Source: Eutypella sp. D-1 (Eukaryota > Ascomycota > Sordariomycetes > Xylariales > Diatrypaceae). From it: 64,000 bases of DNA. A program made the translations under genes and the position numbers. Location: positions 248,001 through 312,000 of the forward strand of contig JAJTTP010000009.1 of NCBI GenBank assembly GCA_023313575.1, read 5' to 3'. Positions 37,914-50,217 of the stretch are shown here, piece by piece; position 1 is the first letter of the stretch, and each line of letters begins with the position of its first letter. The notes under the pieces were generated by a model, which was not told the DNA's origin, ran no database searches, and was given only the letters and a program-made list of their open reading frames with translations.

Positions 37914-39522
37914 ATGATGCATCACCACCATCAGCAGCATTGGCTTGGCCCAAGCCATGGACATCTGTCGAATCTGAGCAACACCGTGTCCCGAATTCCT
38001 GCAAATTCACCCATAGAAAAACCGTACGTAACACATCCCTCGAAATACTACTGTCACTTGATGAATTGACGACGATAATAGTCCGTGGAGCCTGGTTGTG
38101 CGACAACAACCTCGGCATGCAAAAGTGGCCGGGGTGAAGGATAAAGACAAGAAGCCAGTTGATCCTCCTCCAATTCTTGCACTGGTCATCAACGACCCTG
38201 TTTCCTCCCTCCACATACAAAGCCCCTACCTGTTTGTATCAGCGGTACTCGAGGATACAGACGAAAAGTCTGGGAGGAAGAGTCCACAAGGCCCATCAAC
38301 TCAAAATGCCTTAACTGGATCGACAGTTTCCTCCCTTCACAAGCTGAAGGACATCGATAACGTAGAGACTGCTTTTTTTGTGTTTGGTGATCTCGCGGTG
38401 AAAAAGGAGGGTTTCTTCAGGATTAGATTCGACTTGCTCCAAATCGATTTGATGTCCAGGGAGGTCACCCATCTCACGTCAGTGCTGTCAGATGTGTTCG
38501 AAGTGCAGTCCGCGCGAGTGTTCAAGGGTCTCAGCGAGTCAACATTTTTAACGAGATCACTCAGCGACCAGGGAGTACGACTACGAGTTCGGAAGACACC
38601 AAAGCAGAAGGCAGTTGATCAGCGCCATGAGGAAATTGCTCGAAACTTGAAACGTATGCGACACGCACGGGTGGATGCAGACGAGGATATGCCTTCGCAG
38701 GCTCGCGGCTCGCGCGATTCAATCAGCTCCCAAGGGCAGACTTTCTATGACACCAACCAGTATCAGGGATTACCCGCCTATGGCGAAGAGCGGCCTCATC
38801 ATCGGCGCCGCATAGGTTCTGCTTCGATAAGTCCGAGCACCTCTATCACCCCGGGAACTACAACGATCTTAGGGTACAATCCGGGCACTCCCTCGCTGCC
38901 AACCCCTTACTCGCAGCCTGCTTCGAGTGGGCCCATGTTGCCAACGCTGATGGCACCGCTTCGTCAGCATGGAACGCAATTTGGAACTTCCATTCAGTTC
39001 AGTCCATCGCCAACTCAAAATCCCGCAATGGACACCTTTAATTTCACAGGAAGTCAACAAAATCCTTACGGGGAAAATCCCAGCAACAGTTACGCTCACA
39101 ACGTATCGCAAACACAGGTACCAACTAATCCAGCATCCATGTCGAACACTTCTGGTCCAACACATATTCAGCCCAATAGTATATCAGTTTCCACGCCTGA
39201 GACCCCTGTAGGGGCGTATTCAATGTCACAATATCCTACTAGCACCACAACAACATTCCCTAATGGTGCTATGCCAGCTTATGCCAGTGCCCCGCCACAT
39301 TCGAGTGGATCGCATTCAGTCCAGGCAAACTTTTCACCTGAAGGCTATCAGATGTTCGAAAACCCTTATGAGTATCATCAAATAGGAGACCATGGCCTTA
39401 GGACGCCACAGTCACCGAGCATGCCCCCTGACGCAATGAGCACCTTTAACAACATGAATAACCCTTCTTATTTCAGTCACATACATGGCCAACATGGCGT
39501 TGAGCCAAAGAACTCCACATGA
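37914..39522 (+). CDS. Velvet-domain transcriptional regulator
   Basis: Two exons, 37914-38023 and 38082-39522, across a 58-nt intron (gtacgt..aatag), give 516 residues. The short first exon encodes a His/Gln-rich start (MMHHHHQQHW). The velvet domain spans about residues 38-210: SLVVRQQPRHAKVAG, DKKPVDPPP, LTGSTVSSLHKLKD, AFFVFGDLAVKKEGFFRIRF, and ESTFLTRSLSDQGVRLRVRK. Velvet proteins bind DNA and couple development to secondary metabolism, acting as homo- or heterodimers in the nucleus. The remaining ~300 residues are Pro/Ser/Gln/Asn-rich and apparently disordered. The layout (N-terminal domain, long C-tail) is like VosA, while some domain wording is like VelC, so I leave the symbol open. 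A basic RKTPKQK segment after the domain could serve nuclear import. Start assignment depends on the intron, which restores the conserved beginning of the domain. Confidence 0.88.
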
Positions 39523-42500
39523 CACTTGACATTCTTTATACTCTTGATATTTGAGAAACCCCCCTTTTATTTCGGATATCAGTGTCTTCTTTTCATGCTT
39601 TCATATGTTTTATTTTGCTTGGTTGAGACGAAACGGTTCAACGCTTGATACCCCGGGATTAAAATGGTCGATTTCGTTTCTAGTAATGGTTTAGGGGGAT
39701 TTTGCGGTTATACGCGGCATTCTTCACGTCAGAGAGCATGGAATCGGAGTTTGCAGGCAGCCCGCAGTCAAAATTTCCAGAACCAGCAATGGTCGTGATA
39801 TATAAGGCTATTCATATCACATATTTCACTACGACAATACAGGTAAAAAGCCTACCGATTCTTCATTGCTTAATATCGTTGAAATTGACCTTGTCTCTAT
39901 CTACGTGCTATTCAGCGCTAGCACGCTTGATAGGTGCCCATGTGATGTGCTAGACCATGAGACTTCGAAATCCAAAGATAGAATTACGCCACTTCCGTAT
40001 TCCTGGCGCAGGTTCAAAGCAGATTTGAGAACTATATCATGATGGCGTCTCAAAGAATGAAGTAAATTACGGCCTGGCTATCTATCGACTAGTTTCCTGT
40101 TGTGTCATGCACATTGTGGGGTTCATATGCCCCTATTGAATTCAAGGCTGACCAAATGGCCTGTCCACAGGTTTGTACGGCAGACTAACTACGCCACTGA
40201 AATATGTATTTCGAATATGCAGGTAAATAATTGGTCGGGTATGAAGTTCGTTATTTACCATATACCACGTCTCCAGCCTTGATGGGGTACACTGTCGTCC
40301 GTCAGTGTAAATAACATTGCTGGATGCAGTATGGTCATAACAGAATAACCATGTAATTAAATTCGTTTCTCGCTGGAAAATAATCACCCCCAGTGCTTTT
40401 ATTGTGGACTTTCTTTTGGACCCAACGCCCCCGGTAGTGTATGTTTTAACATGGTCTTCTAAATAACCATTACATGGTCCTTATTAGTCTCCAGGACGTG
40501 ATCTGAAGAAGTTCTCGGGTACGCTCTAGAGATTCTCAGGACTGTGAAAATGGATTGCTCGCCTCATGCAATGGCCACCTCATTTACCCTAATCTTGTGG
40601 ACAGACTTATCCGCACTGATAGATCAATTGGTCTTTGATTTGAAAGACTCATCTAGCTTACTAGAAATGGTTTAGCCGTAGTAATACACTAAAGCAAATC
40701 CTGGGGAGGCTTGGCTATGTCAACATGTGGCCTGCGCACCCTGCACTTTAACATTAGACTCCTAAGAGACTGGCTGGATCCCCTACGAGCTCGAGAAAGT
40801 ACCCCTGACCCTGGTGTTTATAATAGGATGCCTAAGTAATACTTACTGTCGACTCCCCAAGAAGACTAAACGTCAACCTCGAGGTATTCATGAATCGATT
40901 GCCTCCCGAGCATTACTATTGCGCCGGTCCTTGTGTGGATCATGGGGTCATGCCGTCTATGATAACTCATAGATGTCACAGTCCATGCCCGAGAATATTC
41001 TCCGATACGCGGAGATCGCCAGTATCCATGTGCATGTCCACGACCACCCACACACAGGCATCAAGAGTTCGGGCCACGTCTTATCCTAGATGTATAGTCG
41101 TATAGATACATAAAGGCCTTCCCTAGATGGGTCTTCGTTTGATGACAGTAAGGCCTGTGCGATTAGACGAATCCAGACACGGAGTACAAGCAGCGTAAAT
41201 CGTAAGGGGCCAGTGTCTACATTAGTCCTTGTGTAGGAAAAGATGATATAGCTCCATCTATGCCTTATGGCCATCTGGCCCCCAGGAATATCAATGGGAG
41301 GTGAGGCCCTCACACGTTCTTCACTTATTACGAAGTGGACTGAACGCTAGAATAGCTGGGTCGATGTTACCGTCGTAGCTTAATGCACTACATCACGCAA
41401 AAGAGGCAAGTACACTTCCCTAAACGGCTATACAGAGGTCGGATACGGATGGCCCCTCTATTTGGTTGCAGACAGATTGTTACCTAGTCACTATCCTTGG
41501 GCTGCTAGTTAGGGTCTGATGCGGAACATGGCGTGGAGATGATCGGTCAGGAGTAACTAGATGGTTGATATGAACCGAAGTCATTGTATTGCGAGGGGGA
41601 GCCCCAACAGCCTATATCGAGAAGTCGAGATCGTGCCACATCACGAAGCGAAGGGTTAAGGCTGTTCCGTTAGAACCAGATGGTTCCGAAAACTGTTCTA
41701 CCGAAGCGACCCTTGTCTTCAAGGGTCTGTCCGTAAGGTCAAGTCTCTGAAGTACCAGTACTTTTGCTTCAGTAAGCCTTAGGAGCCCACCGACACACTA
41801 CATACAGTATATTCCCTGTCAACTTACCTCTTCTCCCGGAGAACCCTGCACGTTCGCGCGGTCAACACTCAAGATACGGCCCTCTATCTAGAATAATGAT
41901 TACTGCTCTAAGAGATCTCGATGCCTGGTTGGTAATTATGCGGGTGCAGTGTGTTGACGAGCATGTCACACTTTAGTAACTGGCATAAACGTGCAGCACT
42001 AATACATATCAAGCGGCCAGTTATGTTACAATTACTTGCATATGCCAGAGCTTCCCCTCACGATTTCAGGACTTGGCTCTTGGCAGCATGCCGGAGTTCA
42101 CAAACAGATCAGTCAGAGATGAGAGGTGAACCAACGCCAATTTGTAGGTAACCTATGCTCGGAATTTTTTCATTATTTTCCTGCCACATATCACGCGCTG
42201 GTCCCAGGGTGTAATCTAGTTTCCTATTCCCTGACGCTGATCTCGCATTATTGTCACCCAGTCGGCCCACCAGCCGACAAAGGCCTGCAAAGTAGATCAT
42301 ACAAAACGCGCTTGTCCTTTTCTTCACTTTATTTCCGAAAGCGCTGAACTCCGTTATTTTAGCCCAGATGCTTAACGTACACTACTATACCCTACATGTG
42401 CATGGCCTTTCGAAAAACGAAAACACTCACGACAAGGGCCAGGCATCCGCGAGCCGCCGTTACATCGCGCAAAGCTCTTGCGCAGCCAATTGCACAGCAT

Positions 42501-44629
42501 ATTTGCCTAGCTTCATCTGCAAGGCCAGCATTCTACTACCGCTCTGCTTCCAATCACCACTGAATGTGTAGAGAGACTTCAGAAATTGATGCGTGACATC
42601 AACCACGAACTGCGGTCAACATGGAAGGTATCTCGATACTACATTGTTCGGCCAATAACCTATGGAGTCGCTAAGCGACCGGGATATAGAATGGCGGGAG
42701 TATTTTTGCACTCTTGATTCTTTCTCCCCGCATGTTGGGCTGGCCATCATCTCCGCTTCATAGTCCATCCGACTTGTCGTCTCTGTGGAACTCGATACGA
42801 AATGCGACCCGTGATCTTCTCCAACACACTCTTCAATCTCAGTTGAGCTTGGGTCCCGGAATGAAACGAACCCAAGCACCCATCCTATTCATCCAACTAT
42901 ATCCCATTCCACGTCTACTACGGTGTCATCCCTTTCCGTGCAAAGCACGTTCCCGCGTTGGCGCATTCCTCCCGCTAGGCCAAGACTTTCATTGCTCCTA
43001 CTCTCCCTGAATGGGTGTCTCAACGTGGTATTTCGACTATTTTTTGGCCACGATAAGCTGTGTACCATTTTGAACAACTGCAACGGTTGCACTTCACCCT
43101 TCCGAATATGTTTTGGGGTGCCAAGCACTTTAAAACTGTGCGACGGGAATTACCATTGCTCCGTAGTAAGCCAAGCGGATTGACCGGAATGGCAGCCAGG
43201 GGGTCTCTTTCGATCTCTATCCCCGCCTGGAAGATCGGGCGGCCTGCAGGCGGCCTCATCGTACCTACAGCATATCCAGCCAAATTCAGACATCCGAGAC
43301 ACCCTGGTGCTCCCAAAATCGTTAGTGGCCGACCGACATTCGAGGCCTACCGTTGCTCAAAACAAGGACTGAAGTTACCTTTTCCTGCCCCGCGCCGGCA
43401 ATGCACTCGATAAACACGTGCCCCCCCGCTTGGTACTGCAGGATGTTTCCCGGAGACGCCGTCGCATCTTGCGAGGGACTGTCATATATTCTCCGCGGAG
43501 TCCGGCTCCCGATGTAACGCTCCACGGCGACGCGGCCGACCCGAGGAGTGACCGGTTCTGACATCCGGAGCCGGCAGTTGACGGAGCTCAGCCACCGCTG
43601 CTGTGGTACCAGAGTGGAGGAAGACTATCAAAGTATAAATCATACCTCGTAGCATCGTATACGTTTTTTACTTGAACGGAAAAACATGAAAACCGGGAAC
43701 CTACTGTGATGCTCTTCGCTCGATGCATCAACGTCAAAACCCACCAACTACTCGATAACTCAAGATCAAAGTGCAAAACACCAGAAAAGAGAGGATGATC
43801 GGAAGTCTCCAGTTGGCAAAATAGGACTCGAAAAGCCTGGTATACATACCCTTGCAAGGGCTCCATGATTACTTAGGTTTTGACCCCCACGCGTTCTACA
43901 GAAGCTGAGACTTGACCCCTGAATGTCATAGCGCAGCGGTATGTAATCAGTTCGGTGCTCCTCAGTCCTGTCGCATGGCTAAATTAGAGCGACTATTTCA
44001 ATGCCTACTTCGTACAGAAACCTAGTAAGTGACCCAGCGACGTTCCGTCGCAATTTATCGATGCGACAAGTTTGAATTCTACTGCCAGATATACCTTCGG
44101 CCTCGTAAGAGTTCCCCTTAGAGATTATCGCAAACCAGCATGTATCCGACCTTGGCTCTCGCGTCGGTTGCAATAGGATCAAATACGCTTCCATCTGGCC
44201 CCCCTGTAGAGATGTAGCATCGACCACTAGGGCAAAGGAGGAGGATCCCAAAAGTTAAAATCTAATTATGCCGTATAGAAAACATAGGCATCAGCCTCAC
44301 CGCATCCTTCACGGACCCTATGGAACAGCACGCAAGGGGTTCTGATACCTCAATTGAGAGTAAGGTGTCACGACAGAAAAAGGTGTGCTGATTCCCGTAG
44401 TGGGTCACATTTAAGCTAGTGACTGGTGGAAGGCACTCACGCCTCATCAATATGCGAATGAACCAGGGGATTCATTCAGACAGTTTAGCAGTTTTGGGAA
44501 GAGATGGACGAGTAGACCGGCACGAAACTGATATCCATAGATATATTTTTATACCAGGTGTGGCATGGCCCCGCTAGACGGCCTATACCAACTGCATCTA
44601 ACTTGAGATCCCGGAGCCAGCGCTATCGC
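39523..44629. other. Gene-poor region downstream of the velvet gene
   Basis: 5.1 kb without a firm gene. GC-richer, coding-like sequence lies at about 42700-43620 (see the separate minus-strand entry). The rest has only short frames, no repeats and no RIP signature. Confidence 0.45.
43322..43564 (-). CDS. Hypothetical coding fragment
   Basis: An 80-codon minus-strand frame beginning MSEPVTPRVGRVAVERYIG, GC-richer than its surroundings. A plausible donor (gtaact) follows the codons for AGAGQEK, so the last 18 residues may be intronic. Further pieces on the same strand (42616-43316) might be later exons, but I could not join them convincingly. No family is recognised; it may be a decayed gene. 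Confidence 0.25.
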   Translation of the reverse strand: MSEPVTPRVGRVAVERYIGSRTPRRIYDSPSQDATASPGNILQYQAGGHVFIECIAGAGQEKVTSVLVLSNGRPRMSVGH

Positions 44630-46059
44630 TTAATCCTCAGCAACCATGCCCCCAGGCAGCGTATCAACCCCTGTTCGTGAACATACGAATTAGTAACATT
44701 CTAGAATACATTTTACGAGAAGACCTACAGGAATCAATGTCGTCATCAACGACCCTTGCGCCCTTGCAGGCATTCATCGAGGCGGTGCCCTGCGTCTCGA
44801 GCGTGGGACAGTTTACGTAGCAAGGCGAGTCAAGTACACGTTGGAGTGCGTCGCCCTTCCAGCCGAAGACGTAATCGGCGTGGTTCCCATAGCCCGTCCT
44901 ATACCAGTCGGTCAACTTCTAGGGATGCTAGTAAAAGAGTATCGAGAGGTGAAGAGCAATGAATGGAGATGGTTATTGGGACACTCTCACCGGTCGCCGA
45001 AACTCCAGACAAATGGCTGCGTCCCGTCCTCAGGCCAGTCCTCCGGGTTGTTGAACTGTCTCGTGTCCCAGTTAACCTCGTAGAACAATTGGCTCATGCG
45101 GACAGGGTGGCTAGCAGGGCAAGGACCTCCGGTCTCGAAGGTGCCGCTCTCGGGATAGGCCATGTGGGACAAGTGGTCTGGCGAGTCGAGGTTCTTGCCA
45201 TCCCAGCATCTGGAAAAAGTTAATGGTTTGATCACCTCTCATGTCCGACAGTGAATGGACAAGCTTCTGGGGGCTTAGCCTAAGAAAGATCGCACGTGGG
45301 AAATCGGAGTGCCGTCATGATGCCCATCGGGCAAGGTTCCTTGGGAAAGTCTAGGATTTGCGGGTCGCGAGTGGCGATTGTCTGTAGGCAGGTGTACGTA
45401 AGCTGGCGGAAGCGCTCGACATCTTTGCGGCTACGGCCGTTCACGTCGCCAATGAACATTCGGAAGCCCTGTTAATAATCGTCAGGTAATGCTTAGGGTA
45501 GGGCCAGATTCCTATACAGGCCGTCACTGACCGGCGGGAATGCGGTAACCTTGGAGTCCTGCTGGAAGTTGTAAAGGCCGTCTTGCATGTAGTAGATAGT
45601 CATGCCGCCGCCGTCGAGGCCCTCAAAACCCGCATTGGGCATCTGAGGGACTCGCTTATACGTGCCATTTCGGGCCTTGAAGTAGCTGTGCCTGGGTAAG
45701 CAGGCGGACACAGGGTGTCATCGATATCAAGCCCTTACAGAACGGCAGTCCAATAGTTCGAGAAGTCCTCGCTGAATTGGCAAGTGGTGCATGTCGAATC
45801 GGCTGGCGGGTCAATGTCCTCGGGATACATCGACGCATTGAATGCGTTCTGAAAACTAGAGGGTGAGCGTTCGGAGTCTATCGATACGGAGATGGAGAGC
45901 ACTTACCCCTCCAGCAATTTGGTGAAGATGGGGCGACGGGACCTGTCCGGGAGTCACCAAGGGATCTAGGCGATCGATGACGAGCTGTGAGCAAGGGAAA
46001 CGAATTAGGGCGCGACTCGGCGCGAAGAAAGCTAAAACCGTGACTAATGGTAACTTCAT
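44630..46059 (-). CDS. Secreted DUF1996 protein
   Basis: Seven exons: 46059-45907, 45848-45739, 45685-45532, 45468-45296, 45209-44991, 44898-44729 and 44670-44630, with introns of 53-92 nt and consistent phases, giving 339 residues. A ~17-residue signal peptide (MKLPLVTVLAFFAPSRA) precedes family blocks: FPCSQLVIDRLDPLV, PSPHLHQIAGG, CTTCQFSEDFSNYWTAVLYF, GFRMFIGD, CWDGKNLDSPDHLSHMAYP, QLFYEVNWDTR, and TGYGNHADYVFGWKGDALQ. It ends IDSWVDTLPGGMVAED. The family is widespread in fungi, secreted and of unknown biochemical function; conserved His, Asp and Cys residues are all present here. The intron before TGYGNHADY is important: an earlier AG gives a longer exon that breaks the frame. The gene looks intact. 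Confidence 0.9.
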
Positions 46060-46769
46060 TTTGATCTTGCACTGTATGCGAAGAATAGGAAAGCTCTCGA
46101 GAGATGTAGAGCGACGTGGATAAAGAGAAGTGCTTCGTAGAGCCTAAGTAGGTGAATCAACACTCGACAGTATTAACTTATAATATGATAAGGTCCTCGA
46201 AGATCACCCTACGGAGATTGTGCTGTGAAACTGACTCCGCTTTTGCGATATACCTCTTTTTAACCCCTATTCACCGAGTGCCAAAACTAATACTGGCTTG
46301 GAATATGCAATGGCAACGTGCGTGGCGTTGGCCCGGGTCAATGGAAACAAGGAAACGATAGTATACGCTGTCTATCCCAGATAAGAAGATGCGTCGAATT
46401 TCCCGGGGAAAGGATTGTCGGGCCTGGCCAACCGCACCTAATCTATGGTATCGCGGCAAAAGGCAACGGGATTGTGTTCCCGGCCAATCATGTCAACACT
46501 AGCACGCACTCGTCGACACGGTAGGTCCCACGGTGTCGAAGAGACGAATGGCTCACGTATCCCGACCTTAAATAGATATATTACAAGATAATGGTATGTT
46601 TCCATTGGTCTTGGACCATTCTCATGATCTCGAACCGGGCTTGCTAGCACATTTCATGTTGGCTACAATGAAGCTACCCCAACACAAAGCTATCCAACTG
46701 CCTCGTAAATAACCCGATTCAGCGAACAAGCACGATATAATCTGACCGGCGAAAGTTCAATTGGCCAGA
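46060..46769. other. Divergent intergenic region
   Basis: 0.7 kb between the DUF1996 (minus) and G1-type (plus) start codons; both secreted-protein genes would be transcribed away from it. No clear motif seen. Confidence 0.45.
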
Positions 46770-47471
46770 ATGACGAGAGCGCTCGTTTCCTTAACAGCGT
46801 ACCTGATGGTTGCCCTAATCACCATCGCACACGCAGCTTATGATCAAAATAGAGCGGGCGCTGTGCTAAAGGCACCGGAGGACGACTCATTCACCTCGGT
46901 AACGGGTACATTCAACATCCCAGAAATCAGCGGTGACAATAAACTGTCGATATGGGTGGCGATCGGGGACACGCTGCAGCAGGACGTGATACTTAAGGGT
47001 GGCGTGCACTACGCCGATAGTCAACTATCGGCCTTCACAGCGTGGTACCCGGGCGACGAGACGGATATCACCAGCGACGTGCCTGTAAAAGTGGGCGACG
47101 GTATCCGAGTAACGGCATCTATCTCCACAGATGACAAGAGCAGGGCCACTGTGCTAGTAGAGAATACGAGCACCGGCGTGTCATCGGAACAGACGCTTCC
47201 AGTCCCGGAACCCGTCGACCCAATGACCCTGACATCGCTGGCGGCGGATTGGTTCGTGCAGGCTTACCAGGAGGCCGGAGAACTGGTTCAGGTGCCGCTG
47301 TTTGGGACGCTTAACTTTACGGCAGCCAGCGCGACTCTCGCTAGTGGAGAGGAAGTCGGTACGACTGGCGCAGGCGTCTTTGAGATACAGGGTACCAGTG
47401 GGCAGGTATACTCCCGCACGACGGTCCAGGTGAACGGCGTTACCGTTGTGCAGTCGACAACACCATTATAG
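46770..47471 (+). CDS. Secreted G1 (eqolisin-fold) protein lacking the catalytic dyad
   Basis: A single exon of 233 residues. ATG 46770 opens a signal peptide of about 23 residues (MTRALVSLTAYLMVALITIAHA). The rest follows the G1/scytalidoglutamic peptidase beta-sandwich: FTSVTGTFNIPEI, SIWVAIGD, AFTAWYPGDE, GDGIRVTASIS, ATVLVENTSTG, and LAADWFVQAYQEAG. In active members the catalytic Gln sits in an ILQTG-like strand and the catalytic Glu in an EFIIED-like strand. Here those places read VILKGG (Lys76) and ADWFVQ (Gln163). The protein also has no cysteine. I infer a structural or binding role rather than glutamic peptidase activity. No stop or frameshift is present, so it does not look like a dead gene. 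The DUF1996 gene lies divergently upstream. Confidence 0.82.
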   Translation: MTRALVSLTAYLMVALITIAHAAYDQNRAGAVLKAPEDDSFTSVTGTFNIPEISGDNKLSIWVAIGDTLQQDVILKGGVHYADSQLSAFTAWYPGDETDITSDVPVKVGDGIRVTASISTDDKSRATVLVENTSTGVSSEQTLPVPEPVDPMTLTSLAADWFVQAYQEAGELVQVPLFGTLNFTAASATLASGEEVGTTGAGVFEIQGTSGQVYSRTTVQVNGVTVVQSTTPL

Positions 47472-48692
47472 GAGACATCTATGCCATGGCTTCGATTCTC
47501 GAACGAGAAGCTGTGGTTGCGTTGAATATATACTCGGAAGGGTGATTTACGAGGTGCAGGTCATGTGAGGAGATTGGTTCCGCATGTGGTAATAAAAGCT
47601 CGAGAGCTTTATAATCGGAATATAGCGTACATAGGAGCGATGGAATGAGTGTGATCTGGCACCTTACTGTCAGTTCAATTTCCCGTGGTACCTGATGTAC
47701 GCGGTCTTCCATAAATTGCACCAAGATAAGGCAGATATTGGCTTACTACTTGCTTTGAAGACAACATCTGCTGAGAAAGCTGACACAATCATTGCGGATG
47801 AGGGGAAATTTGTGATATAAATGAAAGGAGCCCTAAATCAAGTGTGACGCCATCATCGCTCTATCCAAAACACGTACTACAATGAGGAAGATCCATTGGT
47901 ATATCTTCGCATGTAAAATGCTCGGCCACAGTGTGGGTAAGCTTCATCTACGTGATACAGCAGCCCCCACCGAAAGGGCCGATGGGTCCAACGACGGTTC
48001 CAGAGGTAAGAGCATCTTGGATAAGGCCCGATCGATCAACAACATTAGAATCTCATCCCGGTTCCACAGTCGCGAAATGTCTTGATGATCAGCGCTGCAC
48101 AGATTGTGTTCCAGGAAACAGAGAAACCCGGGGACTTGTGCATATCGAGAAGCCTAATTCAACGACGAGATCCCAATGACCGATAACCTGGGTCCCGGAA
48201 TGCTTGTAGCCGCTCCGTAGTGAGGGACTATGCATTTGCTGAGTCTAGGTAACAGAAGGCTGGTCAGATGGGCTTCAGTTTCACAGATCGCACATACGTA
48301 TGTATGTGTGTCCGTCCGATTAACATCAGGCTGACGCATGCTACGTTCCCACTGAGCTTGTGCCTGAGGCGTGAGGTATATGTGCACGAAGTGGAGCACG
48401 GTAAGCTCCGAACCCCTTTCACCCCTTTCACCAGGGGTATCGAGAACCCCACTATTTCTCGGCCGATCAGGTGCCGACCTCGGGAGTTTAACCCGCCTAG
48501 CCTATCTTATCAACGCCCCGGTCGGAGCTTATCTTTAGCTTGGCTTCGACCGAATACCGGGGATGGTACTTGATATAATGTACCTACTTCGTACGTTGAA
48601 CGGTGTTCACCGCAAACCACGTCCTTTTGCGTAAAAGGTCATGTACGATCGTGGATTTGTATGAACGGGAAGGAAGATAGATAGCTGCCAGG
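47472..48692. other. Intergenic region
   Basis: 1.2 kb between the G1-type gene and the asparaginase gene. Only short frames without motifs; nothing else recognised. Confidence 0.45.
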
Positions 48693-50217
48693 ATGGAATA
48701 TAAAGAGCATATCGGAGAAGATGCACCCGGCTTCCAATTCGAACCCCGCCTGATTATTCACGGCGGGGCCGGCAACATCCCGTCCCGGGACGAGATGCCC
48801 GCCGAGACATACGCCGCGTACCGCCACTCACTTCTCACCATTGTATGTTCCCACGTACTTGACTCACGACTACGAGTGAGTTAATTTGCTAACTAGGTTA
48901 ATCCGCGGGGCCAAATAGGTCAGGAAGACAGAGACATACATGCATACCCCAATCTCGCCATCCCAAGCCAACTCTAAGCATCCGCGACCAAAATACCCCT
49001 CAGCCCTGGAAATCGCAACGCACGCCGTGGAGCTGCTGGAGAACGACCCGCTGTTCAACGCAGGCAAGGGCGCGGTGTTCACGCGGGACGGGATCAACGA
49101 GCTCGAGGCGAGCGTGATGGTCTCGCGGCCCTCGAGCTACGCCAAGCGCGGCGTCGGCGTCACCGGCCTCCGCCGCGTGCGCAACCCGATTCGGCTCGCG
49201 CGCGCGGTGCTCGAGCACGGGGACGAGGATCTTGGCGCTACGGGCAGCGGCCGGGCGCAAGATGAGCGCGAGAACGCTGTAGCTGACGAGTGCCACGGTG
49301 GAGATCTCGACGTGCCCTCCGCGCAGGGCCACACACTAATCCACGGTCCGACAGCGGAATCGCTAGCGCGAAAATACGGCCTCGAGCTCGTCGATTCGGC
49401 GTATTTCTTCACGCAGAAGCGGTGGGACGAGCACGTGTGGGCGCTGGCGCGCGCGTCCTCCCAACGTACCTCGTTCGCGCGCGGGATCGCCGCGACTTGG
49501 AGCCCCGACGAGTACCTGCCGCAGGGCACGGTGGGGGCCGTGGCGCTGGACCGCGATGGCGTGCTCTGCACTGCTACTAGTACCGGCGGTATGACGAATA
49601 AACTCACGGGTCGTATTGGGGATACGCCTGTTGTCGGCGCTGGGTTCTGGGCTGAGGAGTGGGAGGAGCAGGAGCGGCGCGACTATCTCGCCGCGATGCC
49701 GGGTGCGGTCGAATTCGCCGGCGCCCTGCGTGCGTTCCTTGCTGACTGCTTGCCCACGCCGTTTCTGTACACGCCCGTGGCGCAGCACCAGCAGCGGTTG
49801 CGGCGCTCTCCTGCAATAAGTGCCGCTGACGCGGGCAAGCCCGTGACCCGGACGCGCGCGACGGCGATCTCGGGCACGGGAAACGGGGACTCGTTCCTGC
49901 GGACGGCCGCGGCGCGGACGGTGGGCGGGGTGGCGCGGTGGACGGGGGTGTCGGGGGCGGAGGCGCTGATGCGCGTTGCGGGGCCGGGGGGCGAATTGCA
50001 GCGCTCTGCGGGCGAGCGCTGGGGCCGCTCGAATGAAGGTGAGGGCGGCATGATTGGGATCGAGGTCGTTGCGGAAAGGGATGCGGAGACTGGGAGGTTG
50101 GTTGGTGGAGGTAAGGGGGTGGTGGTGCAGGATCATAATTGTAGGGGCATGTTTCGTGCGTGGGTTGATGATGGGGGTGTTGCGAGGTTTAAGATTTGGA
50201 GGGATTATGATGAGTGA
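48693..50217 (+). CDS. Asparaginase / isoaspartyl peptidase-like Ntn hydrolase
   Basis: Exons 48693-48842 and 48979-50217 around a 136-nt intron give 462 residues. Exon 1 holds the conserved RLIIHGGAGNIPS start. Exon 2 gives DPLFNAGKGAVFTRDGINELEASVMVS and the autoprocessing site LPQG-TVGAVALD, with the nucleophile Thr at about residue 234, then CTATSTGGMTNKLTGRIGDTPVVGAG, the substrate-binding block. The enzyme is made as one chain, self-cleaves before that Thr, and would hydrolyse asparagine or isoaspartyl peptides. The usual C-terminal ISGTGNGDSFLRTAAAR is present. There is a ~25-residue Asp/Glu/Gly-rich stretch around residues 135-165 not typical of the family; it might be an unrecognised intron, but no good donor is seen. 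The exon 2 start depends on the acceptor at 48978 and is the least certain point. Coding GC is high. Confidence 0.86.

Noticed and set aside
48940..48978. Start of the asparaginase at an internal ATG in the intron
   Set aside because: The conserved HGGAGN segment lies in the upstream exon and must be joined; the internal ATG is intronic.
49290..50136. Long antisense frames opposite the asparaginase gene
   Set aside because: They are a by-product of very high GC at third codon positions; their Arg/Pro/His-rich translations are typical shadows.
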